A DNA stretch of 64,000 nt from Liolophura sinensis (Eukaryota; Mollusca; Polyplacophora; Chitonida; Chitonidae). The notes under the pieces were generated by a model. That model did no database searches. It was not told where the DNA came from and saw nothing but the letters and a program-made list of their open reading frames with translations. This document shows, one piece after another, positions 23,291-37,461 of this stretch. The stretch is from contig NC_088302.1 in NCBI RefSeq assembly GCF_032854445.1, positions 41,358,191 to 41,422,190 on the forward strand, in the 5' to 3' direction. A program made the translations under genes and the position numbers. The number at the start of each line of letters is the position of its first letter. Positions within the stretch are counted from its first letter, which is position 1.

Positions 23291-23512
23291 TCGGGCGTAA
23301 CCAAGGTTAGACCATACACCAACTTTTTCGCATAAACACCTGATCAAATCAAAGCGGCATTCATGTCATACAAAACCAATTAGCTACACCAAATCATGTC
23401 ACATTGTCCAGTTTCAGATTAAAAACTGGGCTGTTTTTGTTTTATACTGTTTTTCGTGATTTCAATCGTGGTTTTGTAACATTTACACATTGTATCTGTA
23501 TTGTAGAACAAG

Positions 23513-23518
23513 ATTAAA
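23513..23518 (+). terminator. Poly(A) signal candidate of the 21797 gene
   Basis: ATTAAA followed by a T/G-rich stretch; it implies a 3' UTR of about 560 bases that includes the minisatellite. Confidence 0.4.
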
Positions 23519-23589
23519 GAAATTCTTGAAAATTCTGGTTATTCGTCTTCTGTTTTTCTTTCATTCGTTCTTACTTCTTTATCAGGGCC

Positions 23590-23770
23590 CCTCGCGTGTT
23601 TAAATCCAGTCCCTACTAATTCGACTGCGACCTAATGTCAGTAGGTGGCGTGGTGCGGTGCTTTCCGCCAGGACCCGCTTGGTTTCCTCTACCCTTAAAC
23701 TGGACAGCCGTCATAAAAGTGACATATTCTTGAAGATGACGTAAACAACGAATCGACCGAATAAATAAAA
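23590..23770 (+). repeat. Degenerate SINE (family I)
   Basis: Head region with TTTAAATCCAGTCCC, body TTGGTTTCCTCTACC, tail ATATTCTTGAAGATGACGTAAA and an AATAAATAAAAAA end. Confidence 0.55.
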
Positions 23771-25474
23771 AAAGCCTATATTTTGTTACCAGTCCTAAAT
23801 TATGTAGCAAGTAATGTATTGTACCGCATCGCAAAATTACCGATATTTATCATTGTCAGCGAACTGTTTGTAAAATCACAAGTATAACATTACGTCGGGC
23901 ATAGTTACTATGGCGACGTAGATATCTTTACTATGTGTTAGATCAGTGCGTATTTTTAACGAATCTCTGCTGCACGGCAGCTTTGAGGAACAGTCTCCTG
24001 GGTTAGAGGGATTGTTGAGAGGTTGACAAATTTACAGTATTCCCAATTCAAAGATAATTTACTAAGGTATAGTGCATGTTGGTACATGTCTATAATTCAT
24101 GTTTCAATACGATAGCCCTCACAGATGGGTAGATTTGAAACCTATTGTGCAATGTGCTAACTCATATATTGCTAACAGTCATACAATCATAGCGCTATTT
24201 GAACACCCAATCAACTCAGGAACGGAGTGTTTACCTTTAGGGATACTTCCTTAACTAATTCAAGCTATTCTAGAATGGTAGATTTGTTGATGAAAGATGA
24301 CATCTTAGCCCTCTCTGGAAGAGGGGTGAGCGTCAGGGGCGAGAAGGACTGCCTCAGCAATTGTCTTTGTAGCCAGAAAACGACAGAAGGCATAAAGCTT
24401 TTGTTTGGTAACATTTTACGGCATTCTATCATGGTTGTGTAAACAATTAACTGTTGACTTCGAGTTTAAAGATACCTGGTAAATTTCAAATGACACACAC
24501 TAGGGGTCTTTCCATTACACTACACGCCAAAGGGAACTGCAAGACATTTGATCCTTTCAGAGGGACGTTCACACTCTCATGGCGGGGAACATGGATATAG
24601 TATCTTGCTCCTTAATTTGATGTCTTATTTGCACGGTGGCTTTAATTACGGAAACCTGGGTGTTGGCAGGCACTGGCTCGTTGTAAGGGCAAGTAATTGG
24701 CTAGAGGAGAAGAGAAGTGATTAATCAAACTCAGTCTGAAACATGATTGTTTGTGGATGTTTTGACCATGATGTTAAATCTGTCAACCGCAGGACTTTTT
24801 GATTTGGAAGGAAAACATTCTTGATAAAAAATGTTTTTCATTGTTTTTCAACTCCTACAGTCGGTTCCTCCCCTATACTACTTCTGGAGGAATAAGTAAA
24901 TGGTTATGGCTTAACGCCGCTATTTCTGTAGGAAGACTCCCCTTTGTGTACAATCTAGAGCTTCTAATACAAGACTGCAGCATTGAGGTCCAGTTTTTGG
25001 ATTGCTGTTGTTGGTACTCATCTGCACCAAGCTAAGCAAACTGGATAGGAGGCTTGTTTGTTTTTGTTCATTAGAGAACATCTGCATCTGCATGATAATC
25101 CTTGAGACATCTTTGTCTGCTTTACTGCTGGGATAGTGTGCGCGAACAATCTTATCTCTAAAGAGCATATATCTTGAGATCTATCAAGCAACTCTTTGGG
25201 TGGAACGCTCTGGAAGTAGTTGATGTATCCTTAGAAAATCTTCTACAAATGATAATTACAGGTTAATCATAAGCACCTGTGAATAGTACGGTAAAGTCAG
25301 TTGAACTATATAGCAGTCATTTTTGAAATTTGTCCCTGTTCAAATCCTGTTGCCTGATGTCCGCCACTCGTCGTAGAATGTTCCACAAACTAATCTTCTC
25401 GCAATATCTAGTATTCAGTCATCATCAAAACAATGACTAATGCCTGTCTGCTCCATTTGCATAGTAGTGTCTTC

Positions 25475-25556
25475 ATCTCCTCATAATGCTGGCCGCCGTC
25501 GTATAAGCCAAATATTCTTGAGTCCTGCGTAAAACACGAATCAAATAAATACACTC
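25475..25556 (+). repeat. SINE (family I) tail fragment
   Basis: CATAATGCTGGCCGCCGTCG, then AATATTCTTGAGTCCTGCGT and an AAATAAATA end. Confidence 0.75.
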
Positions 25557-26737
25557 TGCAAAGAGTTTCAATAACTAATGTTTTTGATGGAAAGTCAAAA
25601 AATCTGATCAAAGGTTTGCCCTGACATTGTAGTTTCCAGACATGTAGATCACAGGTAAAGGAAATGGCATGGACGTTTACTTACCTGAGAAAATCTACGT
25701 TCACTCGCCGCAATAACGGGCGTAGATAAAACAATACACAGCTGGGCATATAAACCGTTGATAAACTGTTATCAACCCAGCTGAAAACCTACATGTAAAT
25801 GTGCAGGTCAACGGAATATTCAGCAAATAGCGTACGTGAATACAGGCAAAATGTGGACTGCTAAATTTCTGTGCTTCAGAAATAATACAAACTACGGTAC
25901 CCTTTTCAACTGTCTTATATTATTAACTGAGAGTCTACAATATTATGACCTTCCTCTCGCTTTTTGTAATTTGCGCAAAGCCTTATAAGGTGATTTTTCA
26001 TTTTATCAAAATGTGTTACAAAGCTACCAATGCAGAATGGCTATCATACCTTAATTTACTTCTACTTACCCTATAAGCATGTTAGTGCCAATTTGGTTTT
26101 GCCACCTCAGGTCTGGTCCATGGGCTTATACGTCTGATGGAAATTTATATTTATTATTAATTGCAGGTTTTAAATTGTAAACCTATAAATGTCCCACGCG
26201 TTTGTTCAGCGAGGGGTGACAATATATGTTGGCACTCACTCTGAAATGCCTAGCTTAACAGGCAGTTTCAATTTCCAATGTAACAGAGTGTATAACCAAT
26301 ACGTCTTGTTGTGTCGAGCAAATGTGCCTAAACAGATCTGTGTTTGGTGAGGGCGATAAGGGCAAGGATGAATTCCATTAACCCTTACGGCCACCCGCAC
26401 ACATTGCGCTCCTCTCCATTGTTTCGGTAGAATTTTCAACAAAATGTATAAAAAATAAAAATTCTGCTGCAAAAAGACAACTAACGACCACAGTGGTCAA
26501 ACAAATGAATGGTAAGGTGGAGGATGGAATCTATATCTAAGCCATCACAATGTTACAGGGCGCCTAACAAGTTCTGTTTGGCAGGATTTATTGTTATATA
26601 TTTGTTTACATAACTGATATTTCACGCCGTACTCACGAATGTTTCAAATGTACCACGACGCCTATGTGTGGAGGAAACCAGCATCAGTCCGCAATGGGAC
26701 ACTACCGTACTTTTCCAGTTAAAACAACAATGTCCTG

Positions 26738-26832
26738 AGGCCACTTTCACAAAACTTAGTAAGTCATATTTCTCGTTTTTTATTTTTCGTAAAAGACCCA
26801 CGACAATCTTTATACACCGAACTCTTTCACGA
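26738..26832 (+). repeat. Half copy of the GGGCCACTTTCAC MITE
   Basis: AGGCCACTTTCACAAAACTT and AAGTCATATTTCTCGT match the left half of the family; the right half is missing or diverged. Confidence 0.6.
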
Positions 26833-26915
26833 ATAAAAAGTGATATTTCACATGGTTAGGTATCATTTATGTTATAACATGTTTGGTATTTCACACCCAG
26901 AGGCATATATCTAGG

Positions 26916-27015
<100 letters not shown>

Positions 27016-28979
27016 GATTATGAATTCTACCTCTCACATACTCAAACAGTGTTTATGGTAATGTACAATATTCATTATATTTCATAACGTCACACCGTTC
27101 TGAAGAAAAAAACCCCACATTAGCCTTGTACGTTTTTGTGTAGCTTTGTAGTTCATCATTAAATCCGAAGCCAAACCAGCTAGAACTGGAAATGAACCTG
27201 CTAGCTCATTGGCAGACTATTGGCAGAGACCATTATTGGGCTTGAATCCCGCGAGCCGGATGACATCACACGACAGTGGGAGTGAGTGTTGATTTCATAA
27301 GTTCCGTTGCACTGCGTGATGGTTGTGACGTAGCTCCGAGATAGGTTGGTCATGTTCCAAGCTTAGCTTCCGCATTAACACTGTATTCCTGAACGCTAAG
27401 CTGGGAAGGCTGAAACAGATCTCAGATCTAGCTGTGCCTTAACATCGGAACGTAAATTCAATGCAGTTAAATTGTTTTATATCTTCATTAAGTCATTCTA
27501 TGCATGGAAGATATATGCTAATTATAAACAAATTCGGTTCAGTACAGTAATTACTCCATTATTCATTAGATGGGTAATCATTTCACAGACATCGATGTGG
27601 CCGTTGGTGACATGTCTTACTGCTGAGAACACGTCCGTGCACGTCGTTGTAACGGTACACCACCGCGCGCTCAACTCAGGTGAATTAAACATGCTAATGT
27701 GGCCTACGGGGCGGGGAGTGGGGGTGGAGGGCAATGGGCGGGACGCGGTACAGACACACGATCGATTTAATAGACTACAGTTAAATAGGCGTGAAGGGCT
27801 CTTATTAAGTCCGTAGTCTATAAAATCGGTATTTACATGAGCAATATTGTCGTGGAGCAAAGCCCTCACAATACATGGGCCTTTCCTTATTCGTACCTAC
27901 ACTGGCAATAGACGTTGCTGTTAACAGTCATATGCCAAACATACATCGTACACGAAGGCGTCGCAAATGGAGCGAAAGACATAACCTGTATAGCAAATGC
28001 TGTATCATTCCTGGCCTACTACTGAAAGCTGGGTCAAGATGTCTGATGGGTTGAATAGAAAGTTGAATAGAGGTGTTAACGGATAGTATTTAGCTGTCTC
28101 TCCCAGAAATCACACCTCTACTGGCATTTTATATTGGGTATGTTTCCAACGTTCAAATCAAAATTGGTTTAACATGCTTGTAATTGTTGTTATTAGTGGT
28201 GTACCCTAAGGTTCCATCACATCAGGAAAGAGTAGCCGCTAGTTACATGAGTAAAGTGCATGGCGATCGTGCCCACAAGTACGTGGTCTATACAAATATA
28301 TGCACTTATGGTGCTGATGTTTTCTTCCCTTTGCGATATTTTGGTTGAACTTGTGGTGCCCATTAACATAGTTGATAATCAATACTGTGAACAAGTTGTG
28401 GCTCACTATCAAACTTTTCATAAGTTACGGTCAACCCTACAAGTATAAAAAGATGTGCATGTTAATTGTAACTGTAATTCAGTGCTGCAGTTGCAAAATT
28501 CCCGCAGACAAGTATCTTCACATATACCTGTACGCCCTACATGTAATTCTCTACACTTATATATATTTTATATGGTGTTTGAAAGTATATTTAAATCGAT
28601 CTAGTCAAAGGCCTACAGATAAATACAATGGTCCGATACACATAATATTGCTGACCAGTCTAACTAGTGTACATGTTATAATCACCCCCTACATGTATAG
28701 TGACCCTAACACAGGACTCGTGCCCAAACCTGTAGGCACATATATCGGTGAGTTAATTATCCCGTTTTCCCTGTCCAAGGTATATATCCCTGTTCACACA
28801 CGGAGGGTGTCAACAAACAACGCTTATGGCCTACAGGGCAGCGCTACTCACGATAAACAGAATGTGTTTATACAGTTATAAAACCTCATCAGTGGTCAGT
28901 TATAGGAAACTGGTGAATAAGTTGTCGACATGTGGAAATGACCCCAAGCTAAATTAGATAGATGTTGAATAAATTAAGA

Positions 28980-29160
28980 TTTATTTATTTTTATTTATTT
29001 AATTTTTATTTATTTATTTATGTATTTATTTGATTGGCGTTTTACGCATTAAGCAAGGATATTTCACTTATACGACGACGGCCAGCACAATGGTGGCAGA
29101 GCCTGGGGGAAAGCCACGACCATCAGCAGGACTATGACAGACCTTTTCACGGCCGGAGAG
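28980..29160 (-). mobile_element. SINE (family I), reverse arm of a head-to-head pair
   Basis: A long TTTATTTA tract, TTTGATTGGCGTTTTACGC, then CGACGACGGCCAGCACAATG and ACGGCCGGAGAG. Truncated at the 5' (tRNA) side. Confidence 0.8.
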
Positions 29161-29185
29161 CAATTAAAATTAATTCATTAATCAC

Positions 29186-29318
29186 TACTGCGGATGGTTG
29201 TGGGTTTTCCCGTGCTCTGTGCAGTTTCCTCCCACCATAATGACGACCGCTGTCATATAGGTCAAATATTCTTGAGTACGGCGTAAAATACCAATCAAAT
29301 AAATACATAAATAAATCA
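29186..29318 (+). mobile_element. SINE (family I), forward arm of a head-to-head pair
   Basis: 5'-truncated copy from CTGCGGATGGTTGTGGG through TTGAGTACGGCGTAAAATAC to an AAATAAATACATAAATAAA tail. Its tail and that of the previous copy point outward, so the two can pair as a hairpin. Confidence 0.8.
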
Positions 29319-29678
29319 TCACTAATAATGGTGGTTTTAAATGCCCGGAGTTATCTATATCATTTTCTACATCTGTGCACCTCACGTGTAACTTCATGGA
29401 CACTACATTTGGCCGATAGCCCAAGGCCAGTTGCAACTGAAGTCTATACTTGGAAATTTGATTTGAACTTCTATTTTTGGGCCTTATGTGTTAAAATCTG
29501 GAACATTTGAGCAAGTGTTATGTTAATATATATGTGTTCAAATTTTTACACTTTTTGGACAGTTAACAAATAAGAAAGTTTTAAATGTTGACCTAAATTA
29601 AAGTTTGCTTAGCGAAATCTGGGATATAGTATGGATATTCATGCTATATCCTAGGTGAAATCCATTAATATCAGTGTG

Positions 29679-30520
29679 CGGATGATACCTACATGGGCGG
29701 ATGATACCTACATGGGCGAATGATACCTACATGGGCGAATGATACCTACATGGGCGGATGATACCTACATGGGCGAATGATACCTACATGGGCGGATGAT
29801 ACCTACATGGGCGAATGATACCTACATGGGCGGATGATACCTACATGGGCGGATGATACCTACATGGGCGGATGATAACTCTACGGACGGATGATACCTA
29901 CTGGACGGATGATACCTACACGGGCGGATGATACCTACATTGGCGGATGATACCTACACGGGCGGATGACATCTACACGGGCCTTACCTACATGGGCGGA
30001 TGATACCTACATTGGCGGATGATACCTACACGGGCGGATGATAACTCTACGGACGGATGATACCTACATGGACGAATGATACCTACATTGGCGGATGATA
30101 CTTACATGGGCGGATAATACCTACATGGGCGGATGATACCTACTAGGGCAGATAATACCTACATGGGCGGATGGTATCTACACGGACCTTACCTACATGA
30201 TGATACTTACACGGGTGGATGATACCTACATGGACGGATGATACCTACATGGGCGGATGATACCTACACGGATGATACCTACACGGGCGGATGATACCTA
30301 CATGGGCGGATGATACCTACACGGATGATACCTACATGAGCGGATGATACCTACACGGATGATACCTACATGGGCGGATAATACCTACACGGATGATACC
30401 TACACGGGCGGATGATACCTACACGGATGATACCTGCACGGGCGGATGATACCTACATGAGCGGATGATACCTACACGGATGATACCTACACGGGCGGAT
30501 GATACCTACACGGACATTAA
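29679..30520 (+). repeat. 19-base minisatellite, about 840 bases
   Basis: Unit GCGGATGATACCTACATGG, with G/A variation at the fourth position and TGG/CGG endings; the second half has shorter units (CACGGATGATACCTA). No spacer/repeat alternation, so not CRISPR-like. Confidence 0.95.
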
Positions 30521-31600
30521 CTACACGGCCCTACGGGCGATGTTATGTAGTAAGGCGTAATGCCGTTAAAAGGCAGCAAAGATCTGACCCGAGTGTGAGG
30601 TGTGATCTGACATTTTAAAATTTTAATAAAATTTCGTAGTGGACCTGTGTAGGCCTATGTGTTGTGCGGCAGTTGCATGATATACGAATCACCTTGCGTA
30701 GAATGTGCCCATTCTTCAGATATTGTATGAAAGTGTTAAGGTGCAAACTTACACAGGGGCAAAAAAAACAAAACAAAACAAAAAAACAAAAAAAAAAGAA
30801 GCAAAAACAAAGAAACACAAAACAAATCCCAGACTATCTTATCATACCAGTGTATTTACATACTCATATTTCAAATTACGCATAAATGTCATACAAGGGA
30901 AAAGTGTGCCTTGCAAAAAAAAAAACTGTGTAACTCTGCTGACTCTATATACATTAAACAGACTGAGGTCTCCACGTGGGGCATTGCATATCTGTAACAC
31001 CTGTCCTAACGCGCGTCAGTCAAGTCACACGTGAATGAGGTTGTAACGCACTATCTCTGTCATAAATTAACCACAAGAGCACATACGAGCGACATGTCAC
31101 AGGGTGAACAGTGTAATACGATCCCGGTGTGTCCAGGTATACCACAGCGTAGGATCTCAAACTAGACTTCGTCTGTTTATGGGTGACTTGTCTAGGCAAC
31201 AGACAAATAATGTCTAAGACATATCGGGTTTCTTGTGCTATTTTGCGGGCCAGCAGCCTTCGATCTGCCCTCTTTTGTTTAGCCGTCCTCAAGCAGTAAG
31301 GATTTTTAGTGGGCATAAGTGGGCCATATTGTATGTGACTTCGACCCCCCTCTGATGAACCTGCATATATTACTTATAGGGTTAAACAAATAAACCGAAT
31401 ATTAAACCTCTGAGATGGATTCGTGTCAGCAAACTGTCCAGCAGTTTGTTTTGTCGCCAAGGCCACCGTCGATAGGGTAAATCCCTACGCTGTTTAAAAC
31501 AATACAAGGCCAATGCCCGCGAATTGCTTAACAGGGACACTGTGCGGCACTATTTTCTGTCGCGGAGGTGAATATCCAGTAACCAAGGCGCTGGCGACAC
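30521..31600. other. Intergenic stretch before beta-tubulin
   Basis: Contains an A-rich AAAACAAAACAAAAC tract near 30760-30830 and no supported exon. The minus ORF at 31020-31316 has no recognised motif. Confidence 0.35.
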
Positions 31601-31605
31601 ACGCC

Positions 31606-31612
31606 ATAAATA
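31606..31612 (+). promoter_or_regulatory. TATA-like element before beta-tubulin
   Basis: ATAAATA inside the near-palindrome GCCATAAATATTGGC, about 100 bases before the start codon; a plausible core promoter for a highly expressed gene. Confidence 0.35.
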
Positions 31613-31711
31613 TTGGCGGAATTTGCTCGAATTAATCAGTACAGCGACAGCCATCGCAGCCATCACAGCCATCACATCAGCGTTAACACTCCAGCTCACC
31701 TTCCCGTCAAC

Positions 31712-33791
<2,080 letters not shown>

Positions 33792-34229
33792 ACAACGAAA
33801 ACGACACCAAACATGGCAGCTGGTCTCGGACGCGACGTAAAACGGACAACGACACTCAACAAACCTTAAAACACAATTCTTTAAGAAAAATGGTGGCTAA
33901 CACAATGCTCTTACAGAAGCATTTCCTATCCATTTTATAGTATTTTTGATGAACTTTCTCGAGACTCGTTATTTGGTGCAACGATCCATATTGAAAGCCT
34001 TTTTTGTAATTTATTACTGTATCTCCCAATTTTCCTAAAGGACGTGTTTTTCCAGTATCACTGACCTCTTTCGCTTTATAGTGTACATCATCGTTATCAG
34101 TCAATCGTAACATCAAAACCCTTTCGGGATGGGAACACATTACTCTTCGTCTACTTTAGTCAGTGAGTGACATGCTTGTGTCCATCTATAACAGCGAGAG
34201 AGTGAACTATAATAATATTGCTTTCGAAA

Positions 34230-34235
34230 AATAAA
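34230..34235 (+). terminator. Poly(A) signal of beta-tubulin
   Basis: AATAAA followed 20 bases on by the T/G-rich TCTTTTGTTTGTGTTTC; this gives a 3' UTR of about 450 bases. Confidence 0.6.
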
Positions 34236-34449
34236 ACATGATTTCTCCTGAGTCTTTTGTTTGTGTTTCATTAGTCTATATACATGTGTATTAAACTGCT
34301 ATCTTGAACTCAACATAGTACATTCCTTAGTGTATTTAGCATTTAGCGTCACGTACGTTCAGTATTGCATCGGCCACAGTGCTTTTAACAGATCAACCCC
34401 ATTGTGGTCAGTACTCCCTCCTTGAAACACCGCCGTCTGCGTGATTGTA

Positions 34450-34870
34450 ACCGCTTCGATGGCATGGTGGTGAGAGCGTCCGCCTCGAAATCGGGAGAAA
34501 TGGGTCAAACCCGGGGCCAGTTTCACCAAGGTCATTCAGCTATAAACAAGACCTTAACTACCATGACAACATGTGTTGTAGAGATATAAAGTGCACAAAG
34601 CTAAGGGCAACTTGACACTAGGTACATGAACGCTTCATTAAACCGGCCCCAGGTCAATTCATACCAAATGCTTTCAAAATGGCACTTGTTGGTGCCTCAC
34701 CTGGCGCTCAGCACTGAAAGGATAGAGCAAGGAAACAGAATTGGTTAACCCGGTGTCAGTATATAATGTGAATGGGTGGGGTGTCATGTCTGGTGTCTTC
34801 GGCATAATACTTCAACGACAGCAGCACTATGGAGGCATGGACAGAAGAAGACACGGTATAGGCCCCTATC
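34450..34870 (+). mobile_element. tRNA-derived SINE, family II, interrupted by a MITE
   Basis: tRNA-like head (GATGGCATGGTGGTGAGAG, CGTCCGCCTCGAA) matches the copy at 17292. It is interrupted at 34513 and resumes after 34650 with TCAATTCATACCAAA, GCAAGGAAACAGAATTGGTT and GTGTCTTCGGCATAAT. Confidence 0.7.
34513..34650. mobile_element. MITE nested in a SINE
   Basis: Starts GGGCCAGTTTCACCAAGG and ends CTTCATTAAACCGGCCCC, an imperfect inverse, similar in style to the GGGCCACTTTCAC family. The host SINE continues on both sides. Confidence 0.6.
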
Positions 34871-37461
34871 ATCATTATTTCATCCCCAAGCTATAAGCAT
34901 AGGCCTAACGGCATACCATGTCTGTAAAGTTGATTTATTGATAGTTTAATTTTAACCCGACAATCACGAATTAGGCCTGTATACGATAAAGTGAATAGCG
35001 TCTAATTACACGCTCAAGAACTGAAGCGGTACGGTTTATGAATAAAGGAAAAAATATAGAGCCAGCTGCGCGATGCCGAACACAAACATCTATGTATACA
35101 TTAATGCTAGGGTTAAAATCTTAACCACGTTAGTATAAGGAAGTGCAACAGTATAACAGAAGATTTCAGATAGACCTCTACAGAAATGGATAAGGTTTAA
35201 TAAGGTTAACTGAAAGCAATATCAAACTTTAACAGGTCGACCTTTTTGTCTGTGGATTTTTAAATCCCCAACTTTCCATCTACTGAACAGCCGACATCAA
35301 CCGCCGTTTGGTAGACTGAACATTTGCTCAGTATGACTCGCTTAAAGTATGATATAAGATCAAAGTTATTTCAACAAATAATTACGACTGAGCGAATGAT
35401 GGTCCCAGTTTTAGCTAACAATGTGTTATTGTTTCAGTCTCATTGAAAGGCGCATTCCCCCTACCCTCTCTCTTTGATGACTGACATAAAGTGATATTGT
35501 AACATTATACATGCTAGTAGGCCTAAAGTAATAAATTAGGTCTTTTCAGAAATGGATCATTGATGCTAAAGGGTTTGTATACAATACTTTCAATCGAAAG
35601 GTGGTTCACCACACCTTCGAGATCTTTACTGCGCGCAATATATAATTCAGTTTTGCCTGAGGCATGCAATATCCTTCAAAACATATTTATTTATTTATTT
35701 TGATTGGTGTTTTACGCCGTACTCAAGAATATTTCACTTATACCACAGCGACCAGCATTCTGGTGGGCGCTACTCTCACTGTATATGAATGGAATATTCT
35801 AAAAGTAAGTCTACTGCGTATACCACAAATCAAATAAGCAGATAAAGATTAGTTTTATGCCTCAACAATGGTACATTTGCATGTGGCTAATAGCGGTAAC
35901 AGAATGACATACAATCCATGTACGAAGAAGCACGTAGAATCATGACGGCAAATGCCAACAAGAGTTATGGGCCCTGAAAGAGGTCTTCAGTGTCTATGGG
36001 CAGAAAGACAGATATTATGTTGATTTGTGTGTCTTTGACAGCAGGCTAAAAGTCACTGAGATAAGTATTCAGTACAGATAGTTTTTCATTCTTCTGCATG
36101 GACAATGGCTTAGGCTACTTAGCATTCCTGGAGAACAAAATGCAAGGTAGGATTTTCTGTTACTTCTAAACAATCGAGTGTCAACTGGAAGAGTGATTGC
36201 AGACTAACGAATATTGAACACTGTATCGATGGATTTAGTAGTTGATCTTGTCTCTAACAGCTGCCCAGGCCTAACTGCACTGACTCCGGTATTCTTCTGC
36301 TAAAGCAGTCATCATCAAAGTTGAACGCTAGTGCAATATTTAGGGTTGGTAGTAGACGATACCACATAACCTCGGCAAGTCGGTGACATTCTGTTTTCTG
36401 TGTCCTGAAATTCTGGTTAAATTAAAGCGTGGCAAGTTAAACTCAATATTTACAAAGAGATGTTTGACAGAAATACATCTCTAAATGAATAAGCAAGTTC
36501 ATGGCTTCATTTTGTGAAAGGAATTCTGAGCAGGCCTGACGAAATTCTGCATAAACAAACACATAGAAACATGTTATACAATTGTTAAGTCCATTTTTTG
36601 TTGTTAAGCAGGTGTGTTGCTTAACTTAACACATGTACAAGGATAAATAACTACTTTTCACGGCTTATACCAAGAAATAAATATATATATATAGATATAT
36701 ATATATATCCGCAGACAGACCCAGATCAACCAAGCTGAATTTTAATTTAAACATGGCTTTTAAAATTTGTAAAGAGCTCTGTTATACTTGAACCAAGTAT
36801 ATGAAATTATTTAGAATGTACAGGTCCATACAAATGATCGATCTTAACTAGTCAGTCCAAATATTTTCATGATTACTTGACCCTCATGATAAATGAAGGT
36901 CCATGTACTTCTAGATACCTGTCAAATTTGATTAATTAATATATTCATTTAACCAAATAAGAAAATCTTTCATATTTTTATATTCATATACTTATGCACT
37001 TAATAAAGTGTATTATATGGAGTAAATCCATGGCAGTGATTTTTGTTAGGAATTGAAATATTAGATTATTGGATAAATATTTAGATATTTATTCAAATAA
37101 TGAATGAACATTGCACTGAACATGAACTGAGATGTTCCCTTTAACATAAGAAGACCATTTTGATATTATATGTGTATATACACGTATAGGTATTAACCAT
37201 ATATTCTAAATTAATTTTTCTCTCAACACAAGCTTGCATACAGGCCACCACAAAGTAAGAAGGACTGTATAAAGGCCACCACAAAGTAAGAAGGACTGTA
37301 TAAAAACAATAAGTACATTGCAGAACCTCTTTTTTGTATATAGACTGTTAAAGACTTGACTATAAAAGATAACGGTAAAATCAGTGTGTTATACCACAAA
37401 CAAGTGAGAACTTCCAAAGCCTATTTGAAATTAATTCATTGTCTCATATATATCTCTACAG
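34871..37461. other. Stretch upstream of the first recognised BORCS8 exon
   Basis: No clear coding exon, though BORCS8 must have an earlier exon ending in phase 1. It contains a SINE fragment (35683-35767, -), a TA run (36680-36708) and, at 36713, GACAGACCCAGATCA, a partial look-alike of the exon at 37462. A 31-base direct duplication (AGGCCACCACAAAGTAAGAA) lies at 37242-37303. Confidence 0.4.
35683..35767 (-). repeat. SINE (family I) tail fragment
   Basis: TTGATTGGTGTTTTACGCCG and ACTCAAGAATATTTCACTTA, close to consensus, ending abruptly at TTCTGGTGGG. Confidence 0.8.

Noticed and set aside
28372-28881. 169-residue ORF as a gene
   Set aside because: Low-complexity Tyr/Ile/Leu-rich translation of AT-rich DNA, no motif, no neighbouring exons.
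29679-30520. CRISPR-like regular repeats
   Set aside because: Units are contiguous without unique spacers and the genome is animal; this is a minisatellite.
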